Part shown: in pieces, positions 7,537 to 15,523 of the stretch
How the letters are laid out: each line of letters opens with the position of its first letter
How positions within the stretch are numbered: the stretch's first letter is position 1
NCBI RefSeq assembly: GCF_022009635.1
Contig: NZ_CP091716.1
Location: 1,317,001 to 1,381,000, forward strand
DNA: 64,000 nt
Direction: 5' to 3'
From: Variovorax paradoxus
GTDB lineage: Bacteria > Pseudomonadota > Gammaproteobacteria > Burkholderiales > Burkholderiaceae_C
The notes under the pieces: model-generated
What the model was told of the DNA's origin: nothing
What the model saw: only the letters and a program-made list of their open reading frames with translations
The model's database searches: none
Program-made: the position numbers and the translations under genes

Positions 7537-8964
7537 ATGTCTTCTGAACTCGATGCCGCGCTCTTCGCGGCCGACGAGCTGCTGCTCGTTCCCGACCACC
7601 TGATGCTGCGCGACGGCCCCGCGAGCGGCCACGCCGTGCTGATGGCGGGCGGCCGGTTCCGCGACGTCGGGGCCGCCGATGCGCTCATCGCCCGACACTC
7701 GCATCTCACGCCGCTGCATCTGCCCGGCAAGCTGCTGATGCCGGGAATGATCGACGCGCATCACCACCTCACGCAGTCCTTCGGCAAGTCGCTGGCCTAT
7801 GGCGAGCCTTCGGAGATCTTCCGGCGCGTGTGGGTGCCGCTCGAATCGAGCCTGGACGACGAGTTCGTCTACATGGCGTCCAAGCTCGCGGCGCTCGAGT
7901 CGCTGCGCGGCGGCTTCACCACCGTGTGCGACGCGGGCACGCGCGCGCCGGGCGACATCGGCGCCGTCGCGTCCGCCGTGCAGGAGGCCGGACTGCGCTG
8001 CGTGCTGGGCCTGATCTGCAACGACGGTGGCAACGACAGCACCGCCGCCGACCGGCAAGCCATCCAGTCGCACGCCGCACGCTTCCTGCGGCAGTGGTCG
8101 GACGCGGAGCTGGTGCATCCCTCGCTCGCCATCTCGGTGCCCGAGGCGGCCTCCGACGAAATGCTGGCCGCCGTGTCGGCCCTGTGCGCCGAGGCGCGCG
8201 CCATCTTCCAGACGCATGTCAACGAACACCTCGCATCGGTCGAGCGATCGGTGGTGCAGCGCGGCAAGCGGCCGCTCGAACTGCTGGCGCAACTGGGCGC
8301 GCTGGGCCCGCAAGTGCTCATCGCGCACGGCACGCTGGTCACGCCGTCCGAGCTCGTGCTGCTGCGCGACACCGACACCGCCGTGAGCTACAACCCTGTC
8401 GCCAGCCAGTGGAAGGGCAACGCCGTGGCACCCGCCAACCTGATGGCCGCGATGGGCATCCGCTTCGGCCTCGGCACCGATGCCACGCGCAGCGACGCCT
8501 TCCGCCTGATGGACGCTGCCGAAGCCGCGCAGAAGCTGGCCTTCGGCATGGCCATCGGCGACGCATCGAGCGGCGGCGGCTGGACCTGGTTCGACCACGC
8601 CACGCACGAAGGCGCGCGCGCCGTGGGCCTGGACCACCTGACCGGAGAGATTGCCGTGGGCAAGGCGGCCGACTTCCTCATCGTCGATGTCGACACGCCA
8701 GAGATGTGCACCTCCGTCGACCTCACATGGGACCTCGTGCGCCTGGGCAACCGCGACCAGATCACGGCCGTGTTCGTCGCCGGGCGCCTGCGCCTGTGGG
8801 AAGGCTGGCCGCCCGACTGGGACGCGCGGGCGCTGCAGCAGCGGCTCGCGCGCGTCGCCCATGCGGCGATGGACCGCGCGCCCATCGTGCGCCTGCACCC
8901 CACGGCGGCCGAACACCGCCGCCTGACCATGGCTCGCGCCGGCGGCACACGGAATCCGCAGTGA
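7537..8964 (+). CDS. Amidohydrolase of the TrzA/8-oxoguanine deaminase type
   Basis: A 475-residue metal-dependent deaminase/hydrolase. The metal ligands appear in order: MIDAHHH (HxH), HVNEH, IAHGTL and LGTDATRSD. This set fits the group with 8-oxoguanine, isoxanthopterin and hydroxyatrazine deaminases. The C-terminal GEIAVGKAADFLIVD segment is the usual amidohydrolase beta-sandwich return. Linked to an NCS2 permease and a LacI regulator, it most likely deaminates an imported purine-like base. The start is ATG 7537, after a pyrimidine-rich stretch without a strong ribosome binding site. The stop overlaps the start of the next gene (GTGA). Confidence 0.88.
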   Translation: MSSELDAALFAADELLLVPDHLMLRDGPASGHAVLMAGGRFRDVGAADALIARHSHLTPLHLPGKLLMPGMIDAHHHLTQSFGKSLAYGEPSEIFRRVWVPLESSLDDEFVYMASKLAALESLRGGFTTVCDAGTRAPGDIGAVASAVQEAGLRCVLGLICNDGGNDSTAADRQAIQSHAARFLRQWSDAELVHPSLAISVPEAASDEMLAAVSALCAEARAIFQTHVNEHLASVERSVVQRGKRPLELLAQLGALGPQVLIAHGTLVTPSELVLLRDTDTAVSYNPVASQWKGNAVAPANLMAAMGIRFGLGTDATRSDAFRLMDAAEAAQKLAFGMAIGDASSGGGWTWFDHATHEGARAVGLDHLTGEIAVGKAADFLIVDVDTPEMCTSVDLTWDLVRLGNRDQITAVFVAGRLRLWEGWPPDWDARALQQRLARVAHAAMDRAPIVRLHPTAAEHRRLTMARAGGTRNPQ

Positions 8965-9674
8965 GCGCGCAACACCTCTTCCTGGTTTCCATCGCCGTGC
9001 TCATTGCTGCCTTCGTGCAGGGCGCGACCGGTGTCGGCTTTGCGCTGATCGCCGCGCCGGTGATCGGCATCGTGCGCCCCGACCTGCTGCCCGTGTGCGT
9101 GCTGGTGCTGATGCTGCCGCTGAACTTCTATGTGATGTGGCGCGAGCGCGGCGCCATCGACCGTGTCGGCGCGAGCTGGATCACCGGCGGTCGCATGCTC
9201 GGCACCATCGGCGGCCTCTGGGTGCTGGCGGCGCTGAGCGCGAGCCACCTGTCGCTGTTCGTGGGCGTGTCGACCATCGCGGCGGCGCTGGTCACCTTGA
9301 TGATGCCGGCCTTCTCGCCGGGACGCAGCGCCTTCGTGGCGGCGGGGCTCGTCACCGGCGTCACCGAGACCGCGACCGGCATCGGCGGCCCGCCGCTGGC
9401 GCTGGTCTACCAGCACCAGCCGGCGCCCTCCATGCGTTCGACCATCGCGTTGTGCTTCCTGGTCGGTGAGCTTGTGTCGCTGGTCACGCTGATGGTGGCC
9501 GGGCGCATCGACGGCTCGCAACTTCAGGCGGCGGCCCAGTTGCTGCCCGCGCTGGTCGTGGGCGCGGTGCTCAGCCGCGTGGTGCATCGCCGCATCAACG
9601 GCCGCGTCCTGCGCGTCTTCGTGCAGGTCTTCGCGATCGTGTCGGGCGCGGCGCTGCTGCTGCATTCATTCTGA
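8961..9674 (+). CDS. TauE/SafE-family membrane transporter
   Basis: A 237-residue protein with about eight hydrophobic segments of the TauE/SafE (sulfite exporter-like) family. FVQGATGVGFALIAAPVIG at the N-terminus and ATGIGGPPLALVYQHQ in the middle are the two repeated family signatures. The GTG start at 8961 overlaps the deaminase stop by four bases, implying translational coupling. It is therefore probably the third member of the nucleobase operon, perhaps exporting an organic-acid or deamination product. That role is inferred; the family has many different substrates. Confidence 0.88.
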   Translation: MSAQHLFLVSIAVLIAAFVQGATGVGFALIAAPVIGIVRPDLLPVCVLVLMLPLNFYVMWRERGAIDRVGASWITGGRMLGTIGGLWVLAALSASHLSLFVGVSTIAAALVTLMMPAFSPGRSAFVAAGLVTGVTETATGIGGPPLALVYQHQPAPSMRSTIALCFLVGELVSLVTLMVAGRIDGSQLQAAAQLLPALVVGAVLSRVVHRRINGRVLRVFVQVFAIVSGAALLLHSF

Positions 9675-10244
9675 GGCGCCGCGCGAGGCCTGCCATGCCG
9701 CGCGGCCGATCCGGTAGAGCCGGTGACGCCGCAGGGCGTGGCCTTCGGGCACCAGCGGATGGTCGAACGCGCCGGCCACGTCTTCATGCATGCCGATGCG
9801 TTCCATCACCGCGCTCGAGCGGGTGTTGTTCCAGGTGGTGAACGCCACGATCTCGGCGAGCCCGAGCCGTTCGAAGCCGACCTGCAGCGCACCGCGCGCC
9901 GCCTCGCTCGCGAAGCCCTGGCCCCACCACTGGCGGCCGAAGCGCCAGCCGATCTCCACGCACGGCGAGAAAGGCAGGTCGACCGCCGGCGAGTTCAGCC
10001 CGGTGAAGCCCATGAACGCGCCCGACGCCTTGTGCTCCACGGCCCAGAAGCCCCAGCCGTTCTCGGCGAAGCGCGCCTCGATGCGCCGGACCAGCGCATC
10101 GCTGTCGGCGCGCGTGGGCAGCGGCAGCAGGAATTCCATCACCTGTGGGTCGCAAGCCAGTGCGAAGAACGGCTCGAGATCGCTCTCGCGCCATTGGCGC
10201 AGGCGCAGCCGGGGAGTGTCGGATTCGATGATGTCTGCAGTCAT
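9666..10244 (-). CDS. GNAT-family N-acetyltransferase (RimJ/RimL type)
   Basis: A 192-residue acetyltransferase. It has the RimJ/RimL order: TPRLRLRQWRESDLEPFF at the N-terminus, EIGWRFGRQWWGQGFASEAA containing the acetyl-CoA loop (QGFASEA), then VAFTTWNNTRSSAVMERIGM. The acceptor is unknown. Its 3' end overlaps the convergent TauE gene by nine bases. I chose ATG 10244 (MTADIIESDTPRL); an in-frame start 33 bases upstream would overlap the palindrome in front of the divergent MarR gene. Confidence 0.9.
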   Translation of the reverse strand: MTADIIESDTPRLRLRQWRESDLEPFFALACDPQVMEFLLPLPTRADSDALVRRIEARFAENGWGFWAVEHKASGAFMGFTGLNSPAVDLPFSPCVEIGWRFGRQWWGQGFASEAARGALQVGFERLGLAEIVAFTTWNNTRSSAVMERIGMHEDVAGAFDHPLVPEGHALRRHRLYRIGRAAWQASRGASE

Positions 10245-10266
10245 GCGGCCGATTGTGTCGCAAGGC

Positions 10267-10288
10267 ATATACATCACGTCGTGATATA
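10267..10288. promoter_or_regulatory. Candidate MarR operator
   Basis: The centre ATCACGTCGTGAT (10273-10285) is a perfect inverted repeat with 6-bp arms and a 1-bp centre, set in an AT-rich frame that extends the symmetry partly. It lies between the divergent GNAT and MarR starts, about 30 bases before the MarR ATG. MarR proteins commonly bind such sites in their own promoter; binding here is inferred. Confidence 0.6.
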
Positions 10289-10318
10289 TTTGCGGCCGTT
10301 CCCTTCTCTCCCGCTGCC

Positions 10319-10744
10319 ATGGCCACTTCCGCGCGCAAGCTCGCCAAGAAAGACTTCGAGGCGCTCTCCCAGTTCCGCTACCAGATGCGCCGCTTCGAGC
10401 GCTTTTCCGAGCGCGCCGCGCAGGCCGAGGGCCTGACGCCGCAGCAGTACCTGGTGCTGCTGCACATCAAGGGCGTGCCCGGCCGCGACTGGGCCTCGGT
10501 GGGCGAGATCGCCGAGCGCCTGCAGCTGCAGCCGCACGGCGCGGTCGCGCTCGTCACCCGCTGCGAGGCGCTCGAACTCGTGCAGCGCCGCCCCAGCGAA
10601 ACCGACCGCCGCCAGGTCGAGGTGCACCTGCTGGCCAAGGGCGAGAAGCTGCTGCTGCGGCTGGCCGAGCTGCACCGCGCGGAACTGCGCTCGCTCAAGG
10701 GCGTGTTCGACGTGCCGCAGATCGATCTTCCGGACACCGTGTGA
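10319..10744 (+). CDS. MarR-family transcriptional regulator
   Basis: A 141-residue winged-helix regulator. LTPQQYLVLLHIKGVPG is followed by the recognition region VGEIAERLQLQPHGAVALVT, and the wing ends in RRPSETDRRQVEVHLL with the conserved D-x-R pattern. Start ATG 10319 is preferred over an in-frame start at 10253, which would read through the operator-like palindrome. The stop overlaps the GTG start of the chloride channel gene, so the two are co-transcribed and the regulator probably controls that transporter. Confidence 0.9.
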   Translation: MATSARKLAKKDFEALSQFRYQMRRFERFSERAAQAEGLTPQQYLVLLHIKGVPGRDWASVGEIAERLQLQPHGAVALVTRCEALELVQRRPSETDRRQVEVHLLAKGEKLLLRLAELHRAELRSLKGVFDVPQIDLPDTV

Positions 10745-12519
10745 GCATCATGAGCACCAAGGCTTCTTCTTCCCATCCGCCGCGCGGCGACTTCGCGCTC
10801 AACACGCGGCTCATGCGCATCGCCGTCATGGCCGCCGTCATCGGCGCCATCAGCACCATGGCCGCGCGCGTGCTGCTCGACCTGATCCGCTTCTTCACCA
10901 ACCTGTTCTTCTTCCAGACCCTGTCGCTGGCCGACCGTTCGCCGGCCGCGAATACGCTGGGTGCCTGGGTCATCGCGGTGCCGGTGATCGGCGGGCTGAT
11001 CGTGGGGCTGGTCGCGCGCTACGGCTCCGACAAGATCCGCGGCCACGGCATTCCGGAGGCCATCGAGGCCATCCTGTTCGGCAAGAGCAGGATGTCGCCG
11101 AAGGTGGCGTTGCTCAAGCCGCTGTCGTCGGGCATCGTCATCGGCAGCGGCGGTCCGTTCGGCGCCGAGGGGCCGATCATCATGACCGGCGGCGCCATCG
11201 GCTCGCTGATCGCGCAGCACTTTCACCTCACCGCGGCCGAGCGCAAGGCGCTGCTGGTGGCGGGCGCCACGGCCGGCATGACGGCCGTGTTCGGAACGCC
11301 GGTGGCCGCGGTGCTGCTGGCCGTCGAGCTGCTGCTGTTCGAGCTGCGGCCGCGCAGCCTGCTGCCGGTGGCCGTGGCCTGCGCGGTCGCGGGCTTCACC
11401 CGTCCGCTGCTCATGGACGCGGGCCCGCTGTTCCCGCTGCAGACGGCCGTGCCCGGCCCGCTCGCCATGCTGTCGTGCGTGATCGCGGGCGTGCTGTGCG
11501 GCGCGCTGTCGGCGTCGCTTTCCATTTCGCTCTACAAGGTGGAAGACTGGTTCGGCAAGCTGCCGCTGCACTGGATGTGGTGGCCGGCCATCGGCGGACT
11601 CGCGGTAGGCATCGGCGGCTGGCTGCAGCCGCGTGCGCTGGGCGTGGGCTACGACGTGATCGGCGACCTGCTGCACAACCATCTCGCGCTCGGCGTGGTG
11701 CTGGCGCTGCTGGCGGTCAAGGCCGTCATCTGGGTCATCGCGCTGGGCTCGGGCACATCAGGCGGCGTGCTCGCGCCGCTGCTGATGATGGGCGCCGGCC
11801 TGGGCGTGGTGCTGTCGCACCTGCTGCCGGGCAACGACCCCATGCTGTGGCCGCTGGTCTGCATGGCGGCCACGCTGGGCGGCGTGATGCGCGCGCCGCT
11901 CACCGCCACCATCTTCGCCTTCGGGCTCACGCACGACAGCAATGCGCTGCTGCCGCTGCTCGCCACCTCGGCCGTGGCCTACGGCTTCACGGTGCTGACC
12001 ATGCGCCGCTCGATCCTCACCGAGAAGATCGCGCGCCGCGGCTATCACATCTACCGCGAGTACGGCATCGATCCGCTGGAGCGGCATTCGGTGGAAGAGG
12101 TGATGACGCGCGAGGTGCGCAGCATCGACGCCGCGCTGCCGGTGACGCGGGCGCTGGCCGACTACTTCGGCGAAGGCCAGGCGCACCGTGCGTTCCCGGT
12201 GCTGCGCAATGGCGCGGTGATCGGCGTGGCCGACCGCGCGATGCTGGCGGCTGTCGGCACGCGCGACCCCATCGCCACGGTGGGCGATGCCTGCGCCGAC
12301 GTGCCGCTGTACTTCGCGCTGCCGGGCGAGAACTGCCGCGCGGTCGCCACGCGGCTCGCGCGCCACCGGCTCGAGCGCATGCCGGTGGTGAAGGACGCGC
12401 AGTCGCTGGTGCTGGCCGGCATCGTGTCGCGCAGCGACCTCATCAAGCCCTCGCTCGCGCACTTCGACGAGGAAGAAAAGCGCGAGCGCATGCGCGGGCT
12501 GCCGTGGCAGTCGAGCTAG
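10741..12519 (+). CDS. ClC-family chloride channel/exchanger with CBS domains
   Basis: A 592-residue protein with a ClC membrane core (about residues 15-430) and two C-terminal CBS domains (about 455-585). Selectivity-filter segments are GHGIPEAIE, GPFGAEGPIIMTGG (with the gating Glu) and GTSGGVLAPLLMMG. The Glu in LLLFELRP matches the internal proton Glu of H+/Cl- antiporters, so exchange is more likely than simple channel activity. It starts at GTG 10741 overlapping the MarR stop, or at ATG 10750. The stop is one base from the convergent oxidoreductase gene. Confidence 0.9.
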   Translation: MSIMSTKASSSHPPRGDFALNTRLMRIAVMAAVIGAISTMAARVLLDLIRFFTNLFFFQTLSLADRSPAANTLGAWVIAVPVIGGLIVGLVARYGSDKIRGHGIPEAIEAILFGKSRMSPKVALLKPLSSGIVIGSGGPFGAEGPIIMTGGAIGSLIAQHFHLTAAERKALLVAGATAGMTAVFGTPVAAVLLAVELLLFELRPRSLLPVAVACAVAGFTRPLLMDAGPLFPLQTAVPGPLAMLSCVIAGVLCGALSASLSISLYKVEDWFGKLPLHWMWWPAIGGLAVGIGGWLQPRALGVGYDVIGDLLHNHLALGVVLALLAVKAVIWVIALGSGTSGGVLAPLLMMGAGLGVVLSHLLPGNDPMLWPLVCMAATLGGVMRAPLTATIFAFGLTHDSNALLPLLATSAVAYGFTVLTMRRSILTEKIARRGYHIYREYGIDPLERHSVEEVMTREVRSIDAALPVTRALADYFGEGQAHRAFPVLRNGAVIGVADRAMLAAVGTRDPIATVGDACADVPLYFALPGENCRAVATRLARHRLERMPVVKDAQSLVLAGIVSRSDLIKPSLAHFDEEEKRERMRGLPWQSS

Positions 12520-12520
12520 C

Positions 12521-13531
12521 CTAGAAGCCCGCCAGCACCACCTTGCCCTGCGCCTTGCCGCTCTCGATGAGCGCATGCGCCTTTTTCAGGTTCGCGGCGT
12601 TGATGGTGCCGAAGCTCGCGTTGGCCGTGGTGCGGATGCGGCCCGCATCGACCAGCGCCGCCACTTCTGCCAGCAGCGCGCCTTGCTCGGCGATGTCGGG
12701 CGTCTCGAAGCGCGAGCGCGTGAACATCATTTCCCAGTGCAGCGAGATGCACTTGGTCTTCAGCGGCATCGCGTCGAGCACCTTCATGTCGTCGATCACC
12801 GCGAGCTGGCCCTGGGGCTTGAGGCTTTCGATGATCTGCGCGTAGTGCTGCTCGGTCTGCGTGAGGCTGGCGACCATGTCGACTTCGCCGATGCCTGCGG
12901 CCTTGAGCTCGGCCGCGAGCGGCTTCGAATGATCGATGACGGTGTGCGCGCCGAGCGCCAGGCACCACTCGCGCGTTTCGGCGCGCGAGGCGGTGGCCAC
13001 CACGCGCAGCCTGGTGAGCTGGCGCGCGAGCTGGATCAGGATGGAGCCGACGCCGCCCGCGCCGCCGGTGATCAGCAGCGTCTGGCCTTCGCCGCCGTCC
13101 TTGGGCACGCGCAGGCGGTCGAACAGCAGCTCATAGGCGGTGATGGTGGTCAGCGGCAGCGCGGCGGCCTGGGCGTCGTCGAGGCTCTTGGGGGCGAGCG
13201 CGGCGATGCGCTCGTCCACTGCATGCAGCTCGGCGTTGGCGCCGGGGCGGATGATCGAACCCGCGTAGTACACGCGATCGCCGATCTTGAAGTTCCGCAC
13301 GCCGCTGCCGACGGCCTCGACCGTGCCCACGGCGTCCCAGCCCAGCACCTTGGCCTGGCCGGCTTCGGGCGCCGCGTTCTTGCGGACCTTGGTGTCCACC
13401 GGGTTGACCGACACCGCCTTCACGCGCACCAGCAGGTCGCGCGGGCCGGCCGCAGGCGCCGGCAGTTCGATGTCCTGCAGCGATTCGGGGTTGTCGATGG
13501 GAAGGGGCTGGTAGTAGCCGACGGCTTTCAT
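12521..13531 (-). CDS. Zinc-type alcohol dehydrogenase-like/quinone oxidoreductase
   Basis: A 336-residue MDR-superfamily enzyme. The GroES-like N-terminus carries VSVNPVDTKVR and WDAVGTVEAVGSGV, and the Rossmann NAD(P)H site is TGGAGGVGSILIQLARQ. Zinc-ligand cysteines are absent, as in quinone oxidoreductases of the ZADH family. It probably reduces a quinone or enone with NADPH. It is divergent from a LysR gene, with palindromes in the gap that suggest control by that regulator. Start ATG 13531 gives MKAVGYYQPLPIDNPESL, the usual opening of this group. Confidence 0.9.
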   Translation of the reverse strand: MKAVGYYQPLPIDNPESLQDIELPAPAAGPRDLLVRVKAVSVNPVDTKVRKNAAPEAGQAKVLGWDAVGTVEAVGSGVRNFKIGDRVYYAGSIIRPGANAELHAVDERIAALAPKSLDDAQAAALPLTTITAYELLFDRLRVPKDGGEGQTLLITGGAGGVGSILIQLARQLTRLRVVATASRAETREWCLALGAHTVIDHSKPLAAELKAAGIGEVDMVASLTQTEQHYAQIIESLKPQGQLAVIDDMKVLDAMPLKTKCISLHWEMMFTRSRFETPDIAEQGALLAEVAALVDAGRIRTTANASFGTINAANLKKAHALIESGKAQGKVVLAGF

Positions 13532-13542
13532 GGCGGGAGCCT

Positions 13543-13561
13543 TTCAGTAACGATGACTGAA
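13543..13561. promoter_or_regulatory. Candidate LysR-type binding palindrome 1
   Basis: TTCAGT-N7-ACTGAA is a perfect inverted repeat with 6-bp arms in the gap between the divergent oxidoreductase and LysR genes, 11 bases upstream of the oxidoreductase start. The layout resembles LysR T-N11-A boxes. Binding is inferred. Confidence 0.5.
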
Positions 13562-13610
13562 CTGTAGGATTGCAAGGCCTGTTTGATAAGACGGCATCGA
13601 ACAGCAACAC

Positions 13611-13629
13611 TTTCAAATGAAGATTGAAA
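13611..13629. promoter_or_regulatory. Candidate LysR-type binding palindrome 2 over the lysR start codon
   Basis: TTTCAA-N7-TTGAAA has the same 6-7-6 layout as the palindrome at 13543-13561 and covers the LysR start codon (13617-13619). Occupancy here could autoregulate. It may also be chance, because half of it is coding sequence. Confidence 0.35.
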
Positions 13630-14525
13630 ATATCTCCGACCTGCAGGTGCTGGTGCACACCGCGCGCGGCGGCACGCTCACAGCTGCGGCGCATGCGCTG
13701 GGCATCACGCCGGCGGCGGCCAGCGCCACGCTCAAGCGGCTGGAGGCCCAGCTCGGCGCCCGGCTGTTCGAGCGGTCGACCCGCGCGATGCGCCTGACGC
13801 CGCAGGGCCAGACGCTGCTCGACTACGCGGTGCGTGCCTTCGAGCTGCTGGACGAGGGCGAGTCGCTGGTCACCGCGGATCGCGGCGAGCTGGTGGGCAC
13901 GCTGCGGGTGGCTTCGCCGTCGGACCTCACGCGCAGCACGCTGCTGCCGTGGTTCGACGAATTCCTCGCGCTGCATCCCGGCGTGCAGCTGTCGCTGTCG
14001 GTGGGGGACCGGCCGCTGGACGTGATGCGGGACGAGGTCGACGTGGCGCTGCGCTATGGCGCGCTGGCCGACTCGCGGCTGGTGGCACGGGCCTTTGCGC
14101 TGACCAATCCGCTGTTGACCGCTTCGCCTGCTTATCTGCTGCGCCATCCTGCGCCGAAGGTGCCGCAGGATCTGGCGCATCACAACTGCCTGATCTTCAA
14201 CCGCTCGGGGCGACGGCATCGCGTCTGGCGCTTCGGCCAGAACGGGCAGTGGACGGAGGTGCGGGTGAATGGCAACCGCAGCGTGGACGATGCTTCGCTC
14301 GCGCGGGAATGGACCGTGGCGGGCCATGGGATTTCGCTGAAGTCCGCGCTGGATGTGCGGGAGGACATTCGCGAAGGGCGGCTCGTGCGGCTCTTGCCTG
14401 ATTGGGAGACCGAGCCCTATCCGTTGCATGCGCTGTTGCCCAGTGGGCGGTTCGTGCCGGCTCGGGTTCGGGCGTTTGTCGATTTTCTTGCCTTGAAGTT
14501 CGAGGCTTTGTTGGCTCTTGCCTGA
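13617..14525 (+). CDS. LysR-family transcriptional regulator
   Basis: A 302-residue regulator. The N-terminal helix-turn-helix is in TARGGTLTAAAHALGITPAA and SATLKRLEAQLGARLFERST, followed by an effector domain (about residues 90-290). It is divergent from the quinone-oxidoreductase gene and probably activates it. The start is ATG 13617 (MKIENISDLQVLVHTARGG). Downstream lies a GC-rich stem-loop that may end transcription. Confidence 0.92.
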   Translation: MKIENISDLQVLVHTARGGTLTAAAHALGITPAAASATLKRLEAQLGARLFERSTRAMRLTPQGQTLLDYAVRAFELLDEGESLVTADRGELVGTLRVASPSDLTRSTLLPWFDEFLALHPGVQLSLSVGDRPLDVMRDEVDVALRYGALADSRLVARAFALTNPLLTASPAYLLRHPAPKVPQDLAHHNCLIFNRSGRRHRVWRFGQNGQWTEVRVNGNRSVDDASLAREWTVAGHGISLKSALDVREDIREGRLVRLLPDWETEPYPLHALLPSGRFVPARVRAFVDFLALKFEALLALA

Positions 14526-14535
14526 GCTTTGCTTC

Positions 14536-14557
14536 CCGGGGCCGGGTCTCGCCCCGG
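14536..14557 (+). terminator. GC-rich stem-loop after LysR gene
   Basis: CCGGGGC (14536-14542) pairs with GCCCCGG (14551-14557) around an 8-base loop, followed by a T-rich stretch (ACTTTTCTTTG). It lies between the convergent LysR and SDR genes. It may act as a terminator, or be part of a dispersed repeat of the kind scattered in Comamonadaceae genomes (from memory, not checked). Confidence 0.45.
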
Positions 14558-14617
14558 CGGGCGACCTACTTTTCTTTGCTTCGCTCGGCCCTTTGTTTCG
14601 CGCCTCTTTCTTTTCTT

Positions 14618-15415
14618 TCAGATCATGGGGGTGACTGCGCCGTCCATCGCGACGATGGCGCCGGTCACGTAGCTTGCCTTCGGCGACGCGAGGAACACGA
14701 CGGTGTTGGCGATTTCCTCCGGCGTCGCGATTCGGCCCAGCGGCAGCCTGGCCTTGGCGCGTGCCAGCGCTTCGTCGGTGCCGATGCCCTGCACCTTCGC
14801 GTCGGCCTTCATGCCTTCCTGCAGCCGCTCGGTCAGCGTGAGGCCGGGGTTCACGGCGTTCACGCGCACGCCTTTGCCTGCATAGGCGGCGGCCATGCCG
14901 GCGCTCACCAGCATGAGTGCGGCATTGGCGGCGCCGCCGGCCATGTGCACGGGGTTGGCGACTTTGCCGCCCTGGCCGATGACGTTGACGATGGCGCCGC
15001 GCCCGCGCTGGCCCATGCGCTTGACGACGGGATGGATCATGTGGACGTAGGTGAAGTACTTGGCGTCCATCGCGTCGTGCCACGAGGCGGCGGTCAGGTC
15101 GTCGGGTGGGGTGCGGCGGGCGGCGCCGGCCGAGTTGACGAGCACGTCGACGGGGCCGAAGGCTTTCTCGGCGGCGTCGAGCGCGGCCTCGGCGCTGGCG
15201 GGGTCCTTGAGGTCGGCGGCGTGCAGCGACACGCGGCCTTCGGCCTGCGGGAATGCCTCGGCCAGCGTCTTCCGGCCCTGCTGCAGGTTCTGGAGGTCGC
15301 GCGAGACGAGGCTCACGCGCGCGCCTTCACGCAGGAAGCCCAGCGCGCAGGCCAGGCCGATGCCCTTGCTGCCGCCGGTGATGAGTACGTGCTGGTCCTG
15401 GAGCTGGAGATCCAT
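14618..15415 (-). CDS. Short-chain dehydrogenase/reductase-like protein, catalytic Tyr/Lys missing
   Basis: A 265-residue SDR with the nucleotide-binding motif TGGSKGIG near residue 14 and VLVNSAGAA in place of the NNAG motif. The C-terminus DGAVTPMI is normal for the family. Where the catalytic Y-x-x-x-K should stand, the sequence reads GQGGKVANPVHMAGGAANAA, so neither Tyr nor Lys is at the usual place. The protein may bind NAD(P) without standard oxidoreductase chemistry, or belong to a divergent SDR subgroup. I chose ATG 15415 (MDLQLQDQHVLITGG); the upstream extension is not family-like. Confidence 0.82.
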   Translation of the reverse strand: MDLQLQDQHVLITGGSKGIGLACALGFLREGARVSLVSRDLQNLQQGRKTLAEAFPQAEGRVSLHAADLKDPASAEAALDAAEKAFGPVDVLVNSAGAARRTPPDDLTAASWHDAMDAKYFTYVHMIHPVVKRMGQRGRGAIVNVIGQGGKVANPVHMAGGAANAALMLVSAGMAAAYAGKGVRVNAVNPGLTLTERLQEGMKADAKVQGIGTDEALARAKARLPLGRIATPEEIANTVVFLASPKASYVTGAIVAMDGAVTPMI

Positions 15416-15523
15416 GAAAGGGGTCCTTGGTGGATGAGGGGTGGCGGCGATTGAAGCACCGCCGCTAAACCCCTGCACCGACGCGGCCGTATGGCCGCCC
15501 GGCGCCCCCGTCATCGGCCTGCG

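Noticed and set aside
6090..7730. 546-residue minus-strand ORF under the NCS2 permease
   Set aside because: Antisense shadow; the plus strand encodes a recognisable permease with helices and motifs, and this frame is His/Gln/Arg-rich without any domain.
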